From the NCBI RefSeq assembly GCF_016820585.1, contig NZ_JADHDX010000001.1, positions 752,683-816,682 of the forward strand: 64,000 bases of DNA. Direction: 5' to 3'. Position numbers and translations under genes: made by a program. This document shows, piece after piece, positions 1-9,254 of this stretch (within the stretch, counting starts at the first letter, position 1; each line of letters begins with the position of its first letter). This stretch comes from Arthrobacter beigongshangensis (GTDB taxonomy: Bacteria > Bacillota > Bacilli > Bacillales_A > Planococcaceae). The notes beneath the pieces are model-generated. The model was not told the DNA's origin and ran no database searches. It was given only the letters and a program-made list of their open reading frames with translations.

Positions 1-2
1 AA

Positions 3-668
3 TTGCAGAAGATGACACGTGAACAATTGTTTTCGCAGGAAAGCAGTCTGACAACCTATCAAGAATCCAAGCTTGCACTGGAGCAAGAACCTCATTTTTT
101 TGAAAAAGTGATGGAGCAGGATCAGAGATATATTATGGAGACAATGAAACAAATAAAAGAAGCAGATTATGAAACGGCCATTGAACGCCTTTCTACAGCT
201 GAGACGGTCTATGTTCTTGGCCTTCGTTCATCGTATACCGCAGCCAATTGGCTTTCTTATACACTTGGTTTAGTGAGGGAAAATGTCCAGTTGTTGCGAC
301 CAGAAACGGAAGATGTCGTTCAAACGCTGAGTCAAATGAATGATCACTCCGTTGTCATTGTCATTTCATTTCATCGCTATTTAAAAGAAACGATACAAAT
401 AGCGCAATTGGCTCATAAGCAAGGTGCATTCATGATTGGCATCACGGATTCTTTGTTGGCACCGATTCATGCGTTTAGCGATGTGCTATTCCCGATGTAT
501 TCTCCAAATAAGTCGACGCTTGATGCAACAGCTTCTTTGTTTTCATTTATGAATGCGATTGTTGCCGGGTTGTCTGTAAAAGAAAAAGAAAGTTTCGAAA
601 AACGACAGCAAACGTATCAATCAATATCGAGTGATTTCTTATTTGTTGAAGGAGTAGAAGGAAATTGA
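3..668 (+). CDS. RpiR/MurR-type transcriptional regulator, SIS domain part (5' end cut off)
   Basis: The visible part is a SIS (sugar isomerase) fold: the segment VYVLGLRSSYTAANWLSYTL, then VVIVISFHRYLKETIQIAQL and GAFMIGITDSLLAPIHAFSD are typical of RpiR-family effector domains. These regulators normally have an N-terminal helix-turn-helix of about 80 residues, and only its last part can be present here, so the true start is probably before base 1. The stop overlaps the start of the following M20 gene (TTGA), so it is the first visible gene of an operon with the deacylase, acyltransferase and racemase, and it may control them. The ligand is unknown. RpiR proteins usually bind phosphosugars, but members beside amino acid genes exist. 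Confidence 0.8.
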   Translation: MQKMTREQLFSQESSLTTYQESKLALEQEPHFFEKVMEQDQRYIMETMKQIKEADYETAIERLSTAETVYVLGLRSSYTAANWLSYTLGLVRENVQLLRPETEDVVQTLSQMNDHSVVIVISFHRYLKETIQIAQLAHKQGAFMIGITDSLLAPIHAFSDVLFPMYSPNKSTLDATASLFSFMNAIVAGLSVKEKESFEKRQQTYQSISSDFLFVEGVEGN

Positions 669-1801
669 AAACTGTATTACAAGAAGTGAAACCAACAGTC
701 GAAGAGTTGTTCAATCATTTGCATGCACACCCTGAAATCAGTTGGCAAGAAGTTGAAACGACGAAGTATCTAAAACAATTGATGGAGAATGAAGGACTTC
801 AAGTGACGACATTCGATGATTCTACGGGACTAGTTGCGACAATGGGGACTGGAGAGTATTGTGTAGGGCTTCGTACGGATATCGATGCACTCTGGCAAGA
901 AGTCGATGGGGTTTTCCAAGCGAATCATTCATGTGGTCATGACGCGCATATGACCATCACGGTGGGTGCGTTGCTTGTACTGAAAAAACTCGGCTACCCG
1001 AAAACAGGTCGATTGAAAGTGATTTTTCAACCTGCCGAAGAAAAAGGGACAGGTGCATTGTCGTTCGTGGAAAAAGGTGTCGTTAACGATGTCGATTATT
1101 TGTATGGCATTCATTTGCGCCCGATTCAGGAAATCAGTCATGGTTACTCAGCACCTGCCATTTTGCACGGTTCAGCAAAAATGATAAAAGGGTCAATTAT
1201 TGGAACAGATACGCATGGAGCAAGACCGCATCTCGGTCAAAATGCCATTGAAGTGATGGCTCGTCTTGTTCAGGCGATTCAGTCCATCCATGTCGATCCG
1301 ACGGTGCCGCACTCCGCGAAAATGACGATGTTTCAAGCGGGGGGAGAGTCGGCGAACATTATCCCGGGAAATGCAAGTTTCAGCCTGGACCTCCGCGCGC
1401 AAACAAACGAAGTCATGGATCAGCTGATGAGCCAGGTGGCAAAAGCCATTCATGCGGTTGCGGCGATGTCTGATGTTACCATTGATTATGAAGTGCAAGC
1501 TGAAATTGTGGCAGCTCAAGTGGATGAGATTGCGGTAGAACTGATGGCAAATGCGATAAGGGAAACAGTCGGTGAAGCGTTTCTAGCACCGTCCATCGTT
1601 ACGCCAGGTGGCGAGGATTTTCATTATTACACGTTAAAAAGGCCGACTGTCAAAACGACGATGCTCGGTCTTGGATGCGACTTGTCGCCAGGGCTTCATC
1701 ATCCGAACATGACATTCAATCACGACAGTATACAAACGGGTATTGAAATACTCGCACGAACAGTTATGCATACGTTTGAGCTGTTAGAGAAGGGGCAGTG
1801 A
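665..1801 (+). CDS. M20 family metallo-amidohydrolase, probable N-acyl (succinyl) L-amino acid deacylase
   Basis: The 378-residue protein has the M20D di-metal ligand pattern: SCGHDAHM around residues 89-96 (Cys90, His92), PAEEKGTG around 123-130, GIHLRP around 148-153 and a C-terminal HHPNMTFNHD. Family members hydrolyse N-acyl amino acids or aminoacyl conjugates in the cytoplasm. It starts with TTG, overlapping the upstream regulator stop by a base or more, and is followed after 4 nt by a GNAT gene and then an N-acylamino acid racemase. By context I infer that it removes the acyl group from N-succinyl-L-amino acids, as described for the similar Geobacillus gene set. Substrate is not provable from sequence, and a general hippurate/IAA-type amidohydrolase role remains possible. 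Confidence 0.85.
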   Translation: MKTVLQEVKPTVEELFNHLHAHPEISWQEVETTKYLKQLMENEGLQVTTFDDSTGLVATMGTGEYCVGLRTDIDALWQEVDGVFQANHSCGHDAHMTITVGALLVLKKLGYPKTGRLKVIFQPAEEKGTGALSFVEKGVVNDVDYLYGIHLRPIQEISHGYSAPAILHGSAKMIKGSIIGTDTHGARPHLGQNAIEVMARLVQAIQSIHVDPTVPHSAKMTMFQAGGESANIIPGNASFSLDLRAQTNEVMDQLMSQVAKAIHAVAAMSDVTIDYEVQAEIVAAQVDEIAVELMANAIRETVGEAFLAPSIVTPGGEDFHYYTLKRPTVKTTMLGLGCDLSPGLHHPNMTFNHDSIQTGIEILARTVMHTFELLEKGQ

Positions 1802-1805
1802 GTTT

Positions 1806-2630
1806 ATGGAAGCGAATCTATCCATACGCAAATTAGAAACGAATGAAGAAATGAGCTGGGTCCAAACGCTCGAGCAAAAAGTCTGGGGAATTCACCCCAT
1901 TCCAACACACCAAACCTTTACAGCAGTGAAAAATGGTGGATTAATGTTAGGGGCATTTTCTGGTGAAGACATTGTCGGTTTTTCTTATGCTTTCCCTGGA
2001 TTCAGTAAAGGGAAAACGTATTTATGCTCACATATGCTTGGTATTCATCCGGATTATCGGTCAATCGGAATTGGCAAGCTTTTGAAAGAGGAACAGCGAA
2101 GACTTGCCTTGGAGATGGGCTATGATTTAATGATTTGGACATTTGACCCGCTGGAAAGTCGCAATGCGTATTTAAATATGTCGAAATTATATGGGATTTG
2201 TGATACGTATTTAGAAAATTGTTATGGTGAAATGGAAGACGGCTTGAATAAAGGACTTCCGTCTGATCGACTGCAAATCGAGTGGTGGATTTCAAGTGAA
2301 CGAGTGAATGAGAAATGGACGCCGAAAATTACTGGATATGTTCAACCGTTTGCAGTAGGCTATTCTGCTCAAGGAAATCCAACGATTGAAGTGGAGCCGG
2401 CGAAGATTCCGACAAATAGTGAAGGTATTGAAGTTCCTGTGCCAGAAGATTTTCAGTTCATCAAAAAAACAGAGCCAAGCCTTGCGCTAGATTGGCGACT
2501 GAAAATCAGGACTGTTTTTCAAACATTGTTCGGCGCTGGTTATGTAGCGGTAAGCGTTAAAAAAACCGACGAGGGCGTTCATTACTACCAATTTGTAAAA
2601 AGAAGCACTGTTCCATTACAAGTTAAATAG
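1806..2630 (+). CDS. GNAT acyltransferase (COG3375 type), probable D-amino acid N-succinyltransferase
   Basis: The 274-residue protein carries a GNAT acetyl-CoA-binding core, with the segment LGIHPDYRSIGIGKLLKEEQ (about residues 78-97) matching the RxxGxG/A motif A. Further on, FDPLESRNAYLN and a GLPSDRL segment are characteristic of the COG3375 group that sits beside N-acylamino acid racemases. The start is supported by GAAGGGG upstream. In the N-succinylamino acid racemase pathway this family transfers a succinyl group from succinyl-CoA to D-amino acids. It lies between the deacylase and the racemase with spacings of 4 and 12 nt, so co-transcription is very likely. The donor acyl-CoA is inferred from the family, not visible. 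Confidence 0.82.
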   Translation: MEANLSIRKLETNEEMSWVQTLEQKVWGIHPIPTHQTFTAVKNGGLMLGAFSGEDIVGFSYAFPGFSKGKTYLCSHMLGIHPDYRSIGIGKLLKEEQRRLALEMGYDLMIWTFDPLESRNAYLNMSKLYGICDTYLENCYGEMEDGLNKGLPSDRLQIEWWISSERVNEKWTPKITGYVQPFAVGYSAQGNPTIEVEPAKIPTNSEGIEVPVPEDFQFIKKTEPSLALDWRLKIRTVFQTLFGAGYVAVSVKKTDEGVHYYQFVKRSTVPLQVK

Positions 2631-2642
2631 GAGGAAATCTAA

Positions 2643-3755
2643 ATGATTATTAAAGAAATTAATATTCGTAAAATGAAAATGACGATGAAAAACCCGTTTA
2701 CAACAAGCTTTGGTACGTTTCAGGATAAGGATTTTCTCTTGCTCGAAGTGAAGGATGAGCTTGGCAATACAGGGTGGGGGGAGTCGGTTGCCTTTCATTC
2801 ACCTTGGTATAACGAAGAAACACTCGAAACGAATGTGCATATGATTAAAGATTTTTTAATTCCACTCGTACTGGGGAATGAAATTAATCACCCGGATGAG
2901 GTGAGTGAATTGTTCAGTGCCATTCGTAAAAATAATATGGCGAAGTCGACTGTTGAAGGTGCGATTTGGGACCTGTATGCCAAGCGCAATGAACTGACTT
3001 TGGCACAAGCTTTAGGTGGAAAGCATGAAAGAATAGAAGTTGGCATAAGTATTGGTATCCAGAAGAATGTTGCTGAATTAGTCGCGACTGTCGGAGGCTT
3101 TATTGAGGAAGGTTATAAACGTATTAAAGTGAAAATTAAACCAGGCTATGACGTAGAGATTATACGCGAGCTTCGTAAAAATTTCCCAGACGTTCCGCTT
3201 ATGGCGGATGCCAACTCGGCTTATACACTTGAAGATGTGGAGCTGTTAAAACAGTTAGACGAATTTAATTTGACAATGATTGAACAACCGCTTGCTTCAG
3301 ATGACATCATCGATCATGCCACACTTCAAAAACAGTTGAAGACACCCATTTGTTTGGATGAAAGTATTCATTCTCTGGAAGATACGCGAAAAGCGATTGA
3401 ACTGGGGAGCACAAAAATCATTAACATTAAAATTGGTCGTGTCGGCGGCTTGACTGAAGCGAAAAAAATTCATGATTATTGCATGGAACGCAACATTCCG
3501 GTTTGGTGTGGCGGCATGCTCGAGTCAGGTATCGGGCGCGCTCATAACGTTGCGCTAACTACACTACCAAACTTTATTCTACCTGGCGATACAGCAGGCT
3601 CATCTCGTTATTGGGAACAAGATGTCATTTCACCAGAGGTTGTTGTTGAACAAGGCTATATTACAGTTCCAACGGCATATGGGATTGGCTATGAGCCAAA
3701 TCTTGAAGCGATGGATAATTTCACAGTGGAAGAAATGCATTTTAAAGCGGAATAA
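2643..3755 (+). CDS. N-acylamino acid racemase / o-succinylbenzoate synthase family enzyme
   Basis: This is a 370-residue enolase-superfamily enzyme. Catalytic features are visible: the KxK pair (Lys162, Lys164 in IKVKIKPG), metal ligands Asp189 (MADANSAY), Glu214 (MIEQP) and Asp239 (CLDES), and the second catalytic lysine Lys263 (NIKIGRVGG). Family members catalyse o-succinylbenzoate synthesis (MenC), N-succinylamino acid racemisation, or both. No other menaquinone gene is nearby, while an M20 deacylase and a GNAT gene are in the same operon, so racemisation of N-succinylamino acids is favoured. An AGGAGG site lies 8 nt before the ATG. A MenC role cannot be excluded without a survey of the whole genome. 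Confidence 0.88.
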   Translation: MIIKEINIRKMKMTMKNPFTTSFGTFQDKDFLLLEVKDELGNTGWGESVAFHSPWYNEETLETNVHMIKDFLIPLVLGNEINHPDEVSELFSAIRKNNMAKSTVEGAIWDLYAKRNELTLAQALGGKHERIEVGISIGIQKNVAELVATVGGFIEEGYKRIKVKIKPGYDVEIIRELRKNFPDVPLMADANSAYTLEDVELLKQLDEFNLTMIEQPLASDDIIDHATLQKQLKTPICLDESIHSLEDTRKAIELGSTKIINIKIGRVGGLTEAKKIHDYCMERNIPVWCGGMLESGIGRAHNVALTTLPNFILPGDTAGSSRYWEQDVISPEVVVEQGYITVPTAYGIGYEPNLEAMDNFTVEEMHFKAE

Positions 3756-3761
3756 GTAGAT

Positions 3762-3781
3762 TGGGTGAGCATGTTCACCCA
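3762..3781. terminator. Hairpin after the racemase operon
   Basis: TGGGTGA and TCACCCA form a perfect 7-bp stem with a 6-nt loop just after the racemase stop. There is no clear T-run, so it may be an mRNA 3' stabiliser rather than an efficient terminator. Confidence 0.4.
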
Positions 3782-3825
3782 CTGCGCTTATAGTATTCAG
3801 AATATATATTTTATTATGGGGTAAT

Positions 3826-4014
3826 TGAATCAATTTTATAATAGAACGAACAATTCTAAAATGCGAACAAGGTTGATTTTCGCTTCAGTCGGACGCTTTC
3901 CGCGGGCATGGCTTGAGCCTCCTCGTCCGCTTCGCTCCCTGCGGGGTCTCAAGGCTCATGCTATTCCCGCAGGAGTCGCCGACTTGCGCTCCAATCAACG
4001 AAAGTAGAGTGTCA
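3826..4014. repeat. Dispersed palindromic repeat, copy 1
   Basis: A 189-bp element nearly identical to bases 21124-21312. It is GC-richer than its surroundings. Its core is bounded by short inverted ends (GTTGATT and AATCAAC), and inside it the halves GTCGG..GCGGGCATG..GAGCC and GGCTC..GCATG-like..CCGAC pair imperfectly to a long hairpin. It contains an open frame but no ribosome binding site or conserved protein pattern. It has no transposase, so it is a MITE-like or REP-like element of the kind scattered through Bacillaceae and Planococcaceae genomes. Confidence 0.85.
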
Positions 4015-4157
4015 TAATGACGAATTTTTAAATAAGTAAACATATAATTATTTGTTTTTTTATTAAAACAAGTAGTTGTGAAATTGATTCATTAGTGTAA
4101 AACACTATTCTCGTAATAAAAACATAGGTGAAAGACACCGATAATGGAGGGAAAGGT

Positions 4158-5228
4158 ATGAGAAAAAGTTTTCAAATCGGAGCGGCTTTCATCGGAGTGA
4201 TTGTCGGGGCGGGCTTTGCATCCGGACAAGAAATATTGCAATTTTTTACTAGCTTTGGTGTAATCGGCATCGCTGGATCGCTTGTTGCAACGGCATTATT
4301 TGCTTTTCTAGGCATGAACTTAACGCAGCTCGGAAGCCGTTTACAGACAACATCTCATCAAAATGTGATCTATCATATTTGTGGACGTTATTTAGGAGTG
4401 ATTGTTGACTTCATTATTACGTTTTTCTTGTTTGGAGTCACCGTTGTGATGTTTTCAGGTGCAGGTGCCATTTTTGAGCAGCAATTTAACATTCCTGCTT
4501 ATATCGGAAGTATTGTTATGGCCGTTTTGACAATTGCCTCTGTCATGTTGAGTGTTCGGAAAGTGATTACACTTATTAGCGCATTTACACCGTTTTTGTT
4601 ATTGCTCGTCATCGTGATTACGGTTTACTCCGTTGCCAATTTTGATTTTTCGTCAGCTGATATTCAAGCAGCTGTTACGAAGAGCAATCAAGGTGCCTCT
4701 CATTGGCTATTAGGTGCAGTTCTATATGTTTCCTATAATATTGCTGCTGGAGCGGCGATGCTGACAGTTATGGGGGGAACGGTTAAGAACGAAAAAGTAG
4801 CTGCATGGGGTGGAATCATCGGTGGTCTAGGTCTTGGACTCCTTATCCTGCTTATCAATATCTCAATGCTGACACAGCTAAAAGAAATTGCTAGTATACC
4901 GATGCCGATGCTATTTTTAGCAAACAATATAAATCCGATGATGGGTGCAATCATGTCCATTATCTTATTAGGTATGATCTATAACACCGCAGTTGGCATG
5001 TTGTATGCATTCTCAGCACGCCTGGTCAAACCGGAAACGATGCGCTTTAAAGGTGCTGTTGTCGTATTTGGACTAGCTGCATATGGTGCGAGTTTCGTCG
5101 GTTTTATTACGCTTGTTGGTACAGTGTACCCGGCAATGGGCTATTTGGGCTTCACTTTGATTGCCGCAATCGTATTCGCGTGGATTAGAAAAAAAAGACA
5201 GCCTGGTAGTGCTGGTTTGATTAAATAA
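4158..5228 (+). CDS. YkvI-type multi-pass membrane protein (APC-like transporter family)
   Basis: This protein of about 356 residues is almost entirely hydrophobic, with roughly ten membrane segments. Its start, MRKSFQIGAAFIGVIVGAGF followed by ASGQE, is the typical opening of the COG3949 YkvI family, with the unwound GAGFASG segment seen in LeuT/APC-fold transporters. The ATG at 4158 is preceded by GGAGGG at the right distance; an earlier in-frame GTG at 4128 lacks such a site. The substrate is unknown. The gene stands alone between a repeat and the proBA T-box leader. Amino acid or related solute transport is the family-level expectation only. Confidence 0.8.
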   Translation: MRKSFQIGAAFIGVIVGAGFASGQEILQFFTSFGVIGIAGSLVATALFAFLGMNLTQLGSRLQTTSHQNVIYHICGRYLGVIVDFIITFFLFGVTVVMFSGAGAIFEQQFNIPAYIGSIVMAVLTIASVMLSVRKVITLISAFTPFLLLLVIVITVYSVANFDFSSADIQAAVTKSNQGASHWLLGAVLYVSYNIAAGAAMLTVMGGTVKNEKVAAWGGIIGGLGLGLLILLINISMLTQLKEIASIPMPMLFLANNINPMMGAIMSIILLGMIYNTAVGMLYAFSARLVKPETMRFKGAVVVFGLAAYGASFVGFITLVGTVYPAMGYLGFTLIAAIVFAWIRKKRQPGSAGLIK

Positions 5229-5295
5229 AAGAAAGTAATGGCTGTATTTTGGCAACGCCAGTATTGCTTTAGGAGAAAAAATTGTAAGTTGGTGC

Positions 5296-5323
5296 TTGAC
5301 AATTCCTTTTTGTATTGTATGAT
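5296..5323 (+). promoter_or_regulatory. Sigma-A promoter for the proBA T-box transcript
   Basis: TTGACA (5296-5301) and TATGAT (5318-5323) are separated by 16 nt, just upstream of the T-box leader. Confidence 0.65.
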
Positions 5324-5349
5324 TATTTACAATCTTAGAAAATTGAACA

Positions 5350-5585
5350 GTGATGAAGGATTAGTATGTGCTAACTTGTTGTGACAGAGAGCGAAATTTA
5401 TTAGCTGAAAGATTTCGCCATAAACAAGCCACAGAACCTGCCTTTGGAGTCCTATGTAAAATATAGGCGCGAACCTCGGCGTTATGAGGAAAGCGGGGTG
5501 CGTTCAAACGCATCCAATTTTGGTGGTACCGCGGAAGTAAAGCTCTTTCGTCCTTAATATTAAGGATGACTGGGCTTTTTTGTGT
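5350..5585 (+). promoter_or_regulatory. T-box riboswitch, proline specific, upstream of proBA
   Basis: The leader has the T-box hallmarks in order: an AGAGAGCGAAA segment of stem I (from about 5385), a specifier region GGAGTCCTATG in which the codon CCT (5451-5453, Pro) occupies the specifier position, the invariant T-box sequence TGGTGGTACCGCGG (5521-5534), and a Rho-independent terminator made by AAAGCTC and GGGCTTTTTT (about 5540-5582). Uncharged proline tRNA should pair with CCT and with the T-box UGG to form the antiterminator, letting proB-proA be read when proline is short. The codon assignment is read by alignment with known leaders and agrees with the genes controlled. Confidence 0.93.
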
Positions 5586-5607
5586 TTACTTATAGGGGGA
5601 TATTGAT

Positions 5608-6696
5608 ATGAAAAAACAACGAATTGTTGTCAAAATAGGAAGCAGCTCCTTAACGAATGATAAAGGAGAAATCGATCAGGAGAAATTCGACGATCATATT
5701 GAGGCATTTTCAGCACTACGAAAAGCAGGGCATGAGGTGATTGTTGTCTCTTCCGGCGCAGTGGCGGCGGGATTTGCGGGTTTAGGCTATCCGTCAAGAC
5801 CACTTACAATTAAAGGAAAGCAAGCGGCAGCCGCGGTGGGGCAAGGTTTATTAATGCAATCTTATATTGAGAAATTGCGTAAGCACCATCTTGTGCCTGC
5901 ACAAATTTTATTGACACGCAGTGACTTTTCCAACCGTGAGCGTTATAGAAATGCCTTTGCGACATTGACAGAGTTATTGGAACGAGGTGTTTTACCAATT
6001 ATTAACGAAAATGATACTGTCTCTGTAGATGAATTGACGTTTGGAGATAATGATATGCTATCTGCACTTGTAAGTGGATTGCTTCATGCAGATCGACTCA
6101 TTATATTGACGGATATTAACGGACTATATGATGCGAATCCGCATAGTAATCCAGCGGCTCAGCGCTTTGATTATTTGGAGGAAATTACGGATACTCTTTT
6201 GAACGGTGCTGAAGATACGGGTTCAAAAGTCGGTACAGGGGGTATGAAATCGAAGTTGCTAGCGGCTAAAACGGCCTATTCTCTTGGGGTTCCTATTTTT
6301 ATAGGGACCGGAAAAGGCTCGCGAAAGTTGCTTGAAATTTTAGAGGGTACAGGGGATGGAACGTATATTGCCAATCCCGATTATACAAAAATCAATACAA
6401 GCAGACAATGGATTGTCTTGCATTCCGAATCGACAGGTAAACTATATGTCGATCAAGGCGCGGAAGAAGCGATTTTATATAATGGGAGAAGCTTATTGCC
6501 AGCGGGCGTGTTCAAAGTGACAGGGACTTTTGGCAAAGGAGATGTCGTAGAAGTGTATGGAATGAATGGTTTGTTAGGCAGAGGGGAAGTCAGTTATTCA
6601 TCTGATGAGCTAGACGGTGCGATTGAAAATTACCAGTTGAAAAAGCAGACGACGACAACGGAAGTGATTCATCGGGATCGCTGGGTACAGCTATAG
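5608..6696 (+). CDS. proB: Glutamate 5-kinase
   Basis: It phosphorylates glutamate to gamma-glutamyl phosphate, the first step of proline synthesis. The 362 residues comprise an amino acid kinase domain (start KIGSSSLTNDKG, GNDN-type INENDTVS and FGDNDMLSALV, TDINGLYDANP, GTGGMKSKL) and a C-terminal PUA domain (from about residue 275), the usual long bacterial form. A GGGGG site precedes the ATG. It is directly under the proline T-box and followed by proA, so regulation by proline tRNA charging is expected; feedback inhibition by proline is typical of the kinase. Confidence 0.97.
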   Translation: MKKQRIVVKIGSSSLTNDKGEIDQEKFDDHIEAFSALRKAGHEVIVVSSGAVAAGFAGLGYPSRPLTIKGKQAAAAVGQGLLMQSYIEKLRKHHLVPAQILLTRSDFSNRERYRNAFATLTELLERGVLPIINENDTVSVDELTFGDNDMLSALVSGLLHADRLIILTDINGLYDANPHSNPAAQRFDYLEEITDTLLNGAEDTGSKVGTGGMKSKLLAAKTAYSLGVPIFIGTGKGSRKLLEILEGTGDGTYIANPDYTKINTSRQWIVLHSESTGKLYVDQGAEEAILYNGRSLLPAGVFKVTGTFGKGDVVEVYGMNGLLGRGEVSYSSDELDGAIENYQLKKQTTTTEVIHRDRWVQL

Positions 6697-6739
6697 CATG
6701 CGTCAGATACAACGGTTCCAGCTGATGCATGCTATAGCT
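6689..6739. promoter_or_regulatory. Intercistronic hairpin between proB and proA
   Basis: AGCTATAGCATGCGTCAG (6689-6706) pairs with 6722-6739 over 18 bp with one G-U pair and a 15-nt loop. The left arm includes the proB stop codon. There is no T-run, so it is more likely an RNA stability or processing element than a terminator. Confidence 0.6.
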
Positions 6740-6809
6740 ACTGCTGGAGAATGTCGTGAAAATTGGACGGTATTGATTAAAGCGAACTTGAATATGAGGG
6801 GGAATTGGG

Positions 6810-8057
6810 ATGAGTGAAGTAACGAGAAAAGGTCAAATGGCAAAACAAGCAAGCTATTCATTGGTCAATGTAACAACAGAGCAAAAAAATGAGGCGTTGG
6901 CATTGATTGCTGAACAACTATTGGTCGATCAATCATCTATTCTTGCTGAAAACCAAAAGGACTTGGAGGAAGGGCGAGCAAACGGGCTGACGGAAGCTGT
7001 TTTGGATCGGATTATGTTAACGGAGAAACGCATTCGAGATATAGCTGAGGCTGTGAAGCTGCTAATCGCATTGGCAGATCCAATTGGTGAAACACTGGAG
7101 ACGATCGAAAAAGAAAATGGTTTGCATATTGAAGTGAAGCGTGTGTCAATTGGCGTGATTGGCATGATTTATGAAGCGAGACCGAATGTCACTGTAGATG
7201 CGGCGACATTAGCTATCAAAACAGGCAATGCTGTAGTATTGCGGGGCAGCTCCTCTGCAAAATATTCGAATCGAATACTTGTTAAATCCATTCATACAGC
7301 ACTTGAGAAGAGTGCTATCCCACAAGATTCTATACAGTTCATTGAAGATACGAGTCGGGAAACCGCGAAGGAACTATTTCGTTTAAACGACTACTTGGAT
7401 GTTCTCATTCCAAGAGGTGGTAAAACGCTAATTGACACGGTCATCCGCGAGGCAACGGTTCCCGTTATTCAAACAGGTGCAGGCAATTGTCATATTTATA
7501 TTGATGAAACGGCGGATTCTGGTATGGCTGGGGCGATTGCTTTAAATGCAAAAATTCAACGGCCATCGGTTTGCAATGCAATCGAAACGATTTTAATTCA
7601 TGAGAAGTGGTTTACGCAATACGGCAAGGAGTTAGTTGAACAGCTCGTGCAAAACGACGTGGAGATTTTCGGCGATGAAACTGTCGTCCGTGCATGTCAG
7701 GGCGTACAAGAGGCATCTGAATCGGACTGGTCTACGGAATACCTCGGCCTAACGGTCAGTATTAAGCTTGTTATGGGACTTGACGAAGCCATTGCACATA
7801 TTAATCAATACGGTACACAGCATTCGGAGGCGATTATTACAAATGATGAGCAGCGTGCCGCAATGTTTTTAACACGTGTTGATGCAGCCGCCGTTTATCA
7901 TAATGCATCCACTCGATTTACAGATGGCTTTGAATTCGGCTACGGAGCTGAAATCGGCATTAGCACACAAAAGTTACACGCTAGGGGACCAATGGGATTG
8001 AAAGCATTGACGACTAGTAAATATATGATTCGTGGCAATGGACAGGTGCGAATCTGA
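6810..8057 (+). CDS. proA: Gamma-glutamyl phosphate reductase
   Basis: This 415-residue enzyme is of the aldehyde dehydrogenase fold. It reduces gamma-glutamyl phosphate with NADPH to glutamate semialdehyde, the step after ProB. Family patterns are clear: [33 protein letters not shown], and the catalytic cysteine in the segment [12 protein letters not shown]. The length is normal. GAGGGGG precedes the ATG. It is separated from proB by 113 nt that hold a strong hairpin, and is probably on the same T-box-controlled mRNA. Confidence 0.97.
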   Translation: MSEVTRKGQMAKQASYSLVNVTTEQKNEALALIAEQLLVDQSSILAENQKDLEEGRANGLTEAVLDRIMLTEKRIRDIAEAVKLLIALADPIGETLETIEKENGLHIEVKRVSIGVIGMIYEARPNVTVDAATLAIKTGNAVVLRGSSSAKYSNRILVKSIHTALEKSAIPQDSIQFIEDTSRETAKELFRLNDYLDVLIPRGGKTLIDTVIREATVPVIQTGAGNCHIYIDETADSGMAGAIALNAKIQRPSVCNAIETILIHEKWFTQYGKELVEQLVQNDVEIFGDETVVRACQGVQEASESDWSTEYLGLTVSIKLVMGLDEAIAHINQYGTQHSEAIITNDEQRAAMFLTRVDAAAVYHNASTRFTDGFEFGYGAEIGISTQKLHARGPMGLKALTTSKYMIRGNGQVRI

Positions 8058-8091
8058 AGTGGAGTTTCGATAACTTGGCCAAATAAAAAAG

Positions 8092-8119
8092 GAACCGTGA
8101 GAATGTACTCTCGCGGTTC
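8092..8119. terminator. Bidirectional terminator between proA and the LCP gene
   Basis: GAACCGTGAGA and TCTCGCGGTTC form an 11-bp stem with a short loop; an A-run on the left serves leftward transcripts. It ends both proA and the converging LCP gene. Confidence 0.75.
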
Positions 8120-8127
8120 ACCCGATT

Positions 8128-9048
8128 TCACTGTAATTCCAAATGCTGCTTTAACGTGGTTGTCACTTCGAGTAGTTCCTCTTCATCCATGATGTAATAC
8201 CATATTCCTCCGTTCATCCGCTGGCCAGAGCCCTTTTCAAAATGCAATTGCTCAATTTTATCAGCCGCATTCCGATAGTTTTGCTGTACATCGACCATTT
8301 CATCGAATGACATATTGGTTTTTACATTATCGCCTAACGCATGAAAGACACTACGGTAATTGAGTAGGGTATTAAATGATTTACCTTTTGATAGCACGCC
8401 TTGTATGACTTGCCTTTGTCGATCCTGCCTTCCCCAATCGCCACTAGGGTCTTCTTTTCGCATCCGCACATAGGATAAGGCCATTTCACCAGATAATGTT
8501 AGTTCACCAGCCTGGAAATCAAAGGAATCCTGTGTGAAATCCATTGTGTTCGTTACGTTTATGCCACCAACAGCATCTACTACATCTTGGAAACCTTCCA
8601 TATTAACTTCTGCTACATAATCAATCGGCATATCCAATAAATTCTCGACAGAATCTAGTGACATCTGAATACCCCCAAACGCAAACGCGTGATTCAGCTT
8701 ATCCTGTGTACCATGGCCGACAATTTCAGTGTACGTATCACGCGGGATACTAACCATTTTCGTAGATTTTAAAGTAGGATTGACCGTCATGACAATCATT
8801 GTATCTGAGCGTCCTTTATCACCTTCCCGTTCATCAACACCTAAAATAAGGACAGAGAAAGGTTCTTTTTTATCAAAAATAATTGTACTTTCCCGCTTAG
8901 TCGATTGTTCTCTATCAATGGGCTCGTACATCCCTTTTAATGTCGACGTCAAATCTATATAGATAGTCAAGGCAATGCCTCCGATTACGAGACCGATAAT
9001 CGCAATAATCCATGGCCACTTTTTACGTTTTTTGTTATCTGCTTGCAT
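8128..9048 (-). CDS. LytR-CpsA-Psr (LCP) family cell-wall glycopolymer ligase
   Basis: The 306-residue protein has a cytoplasmic KKRKK start, one membrane segment (about residues 12-30) and an extracellular LCP domain. Recognisable are the segment SVLILGVDEREGDKGRSDTM with its GRSDT, SIPRDT (conserved catalytic-site Arg and Asp), KLNHAFAFGG, VGGI and RQDRQRQV. LCP enzymes attach teichoic acids or other glycopolymers to peptidoglycan from lipid-linked precursors. AGGAGG lies upstream of its ATG. It is monocistronic, divergent from the MHYT-EAL gene. It is close to the TagT/U/V group, but I cannot say which one. Confidence 0.92.
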   Translation of the reverse strand: MQADNKKRKKWPWIIAIIGLVIGGIALTIYIDLTSTLKGMYEPIDREQSTKRESTIIFDKKEPFSVLILGVDEREGDKGRSDTMIVMTVNPTLKSTKMVSIPRDTYTEIVGHGTQDKLNHAFAFGGIQMSLDSVENLLDMPIDYVAEVNMEGFQDVVDAVGGINVTNTMDFTQDSFDFQAGELTLSGEMALSYVRMRKEDPSGDWGRQDRQRQVIQGVLSKGKSFNTLLNYRSVFHALGDNVKTNMSFDEMVDVQQNYRNAADKIEQLHFEKGSGQRMNGGIWYYIMDEEELLEVTTTLKQHLELQ

Positions 9049-9254
9049 AATTATATTCCTCCGTTACATGTAATCTTGAAAAATGTACATTAGTATAGAC
9101 GCAGACTTGCTTCTAAAGTTTCGGCTGGAACAATAGAGAGAATTTTGAAATTGAATGAATGTATCTAACAATCTGAAGATACTTTACAGTGTAGAGGGAG
9201 TGAGAAAAATGGTATAGTTTAGTAAGCTGTTAATCATCGAAAGGGGTGATCATT

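Noticed and set aside
3825..4007. 60-codon open frame inside repeat copy 1 (and its twin at 21123-21305)
   Set aside because: It is a by-product of the repeat: no ribosome site, biased composition, and present only with the repeat.
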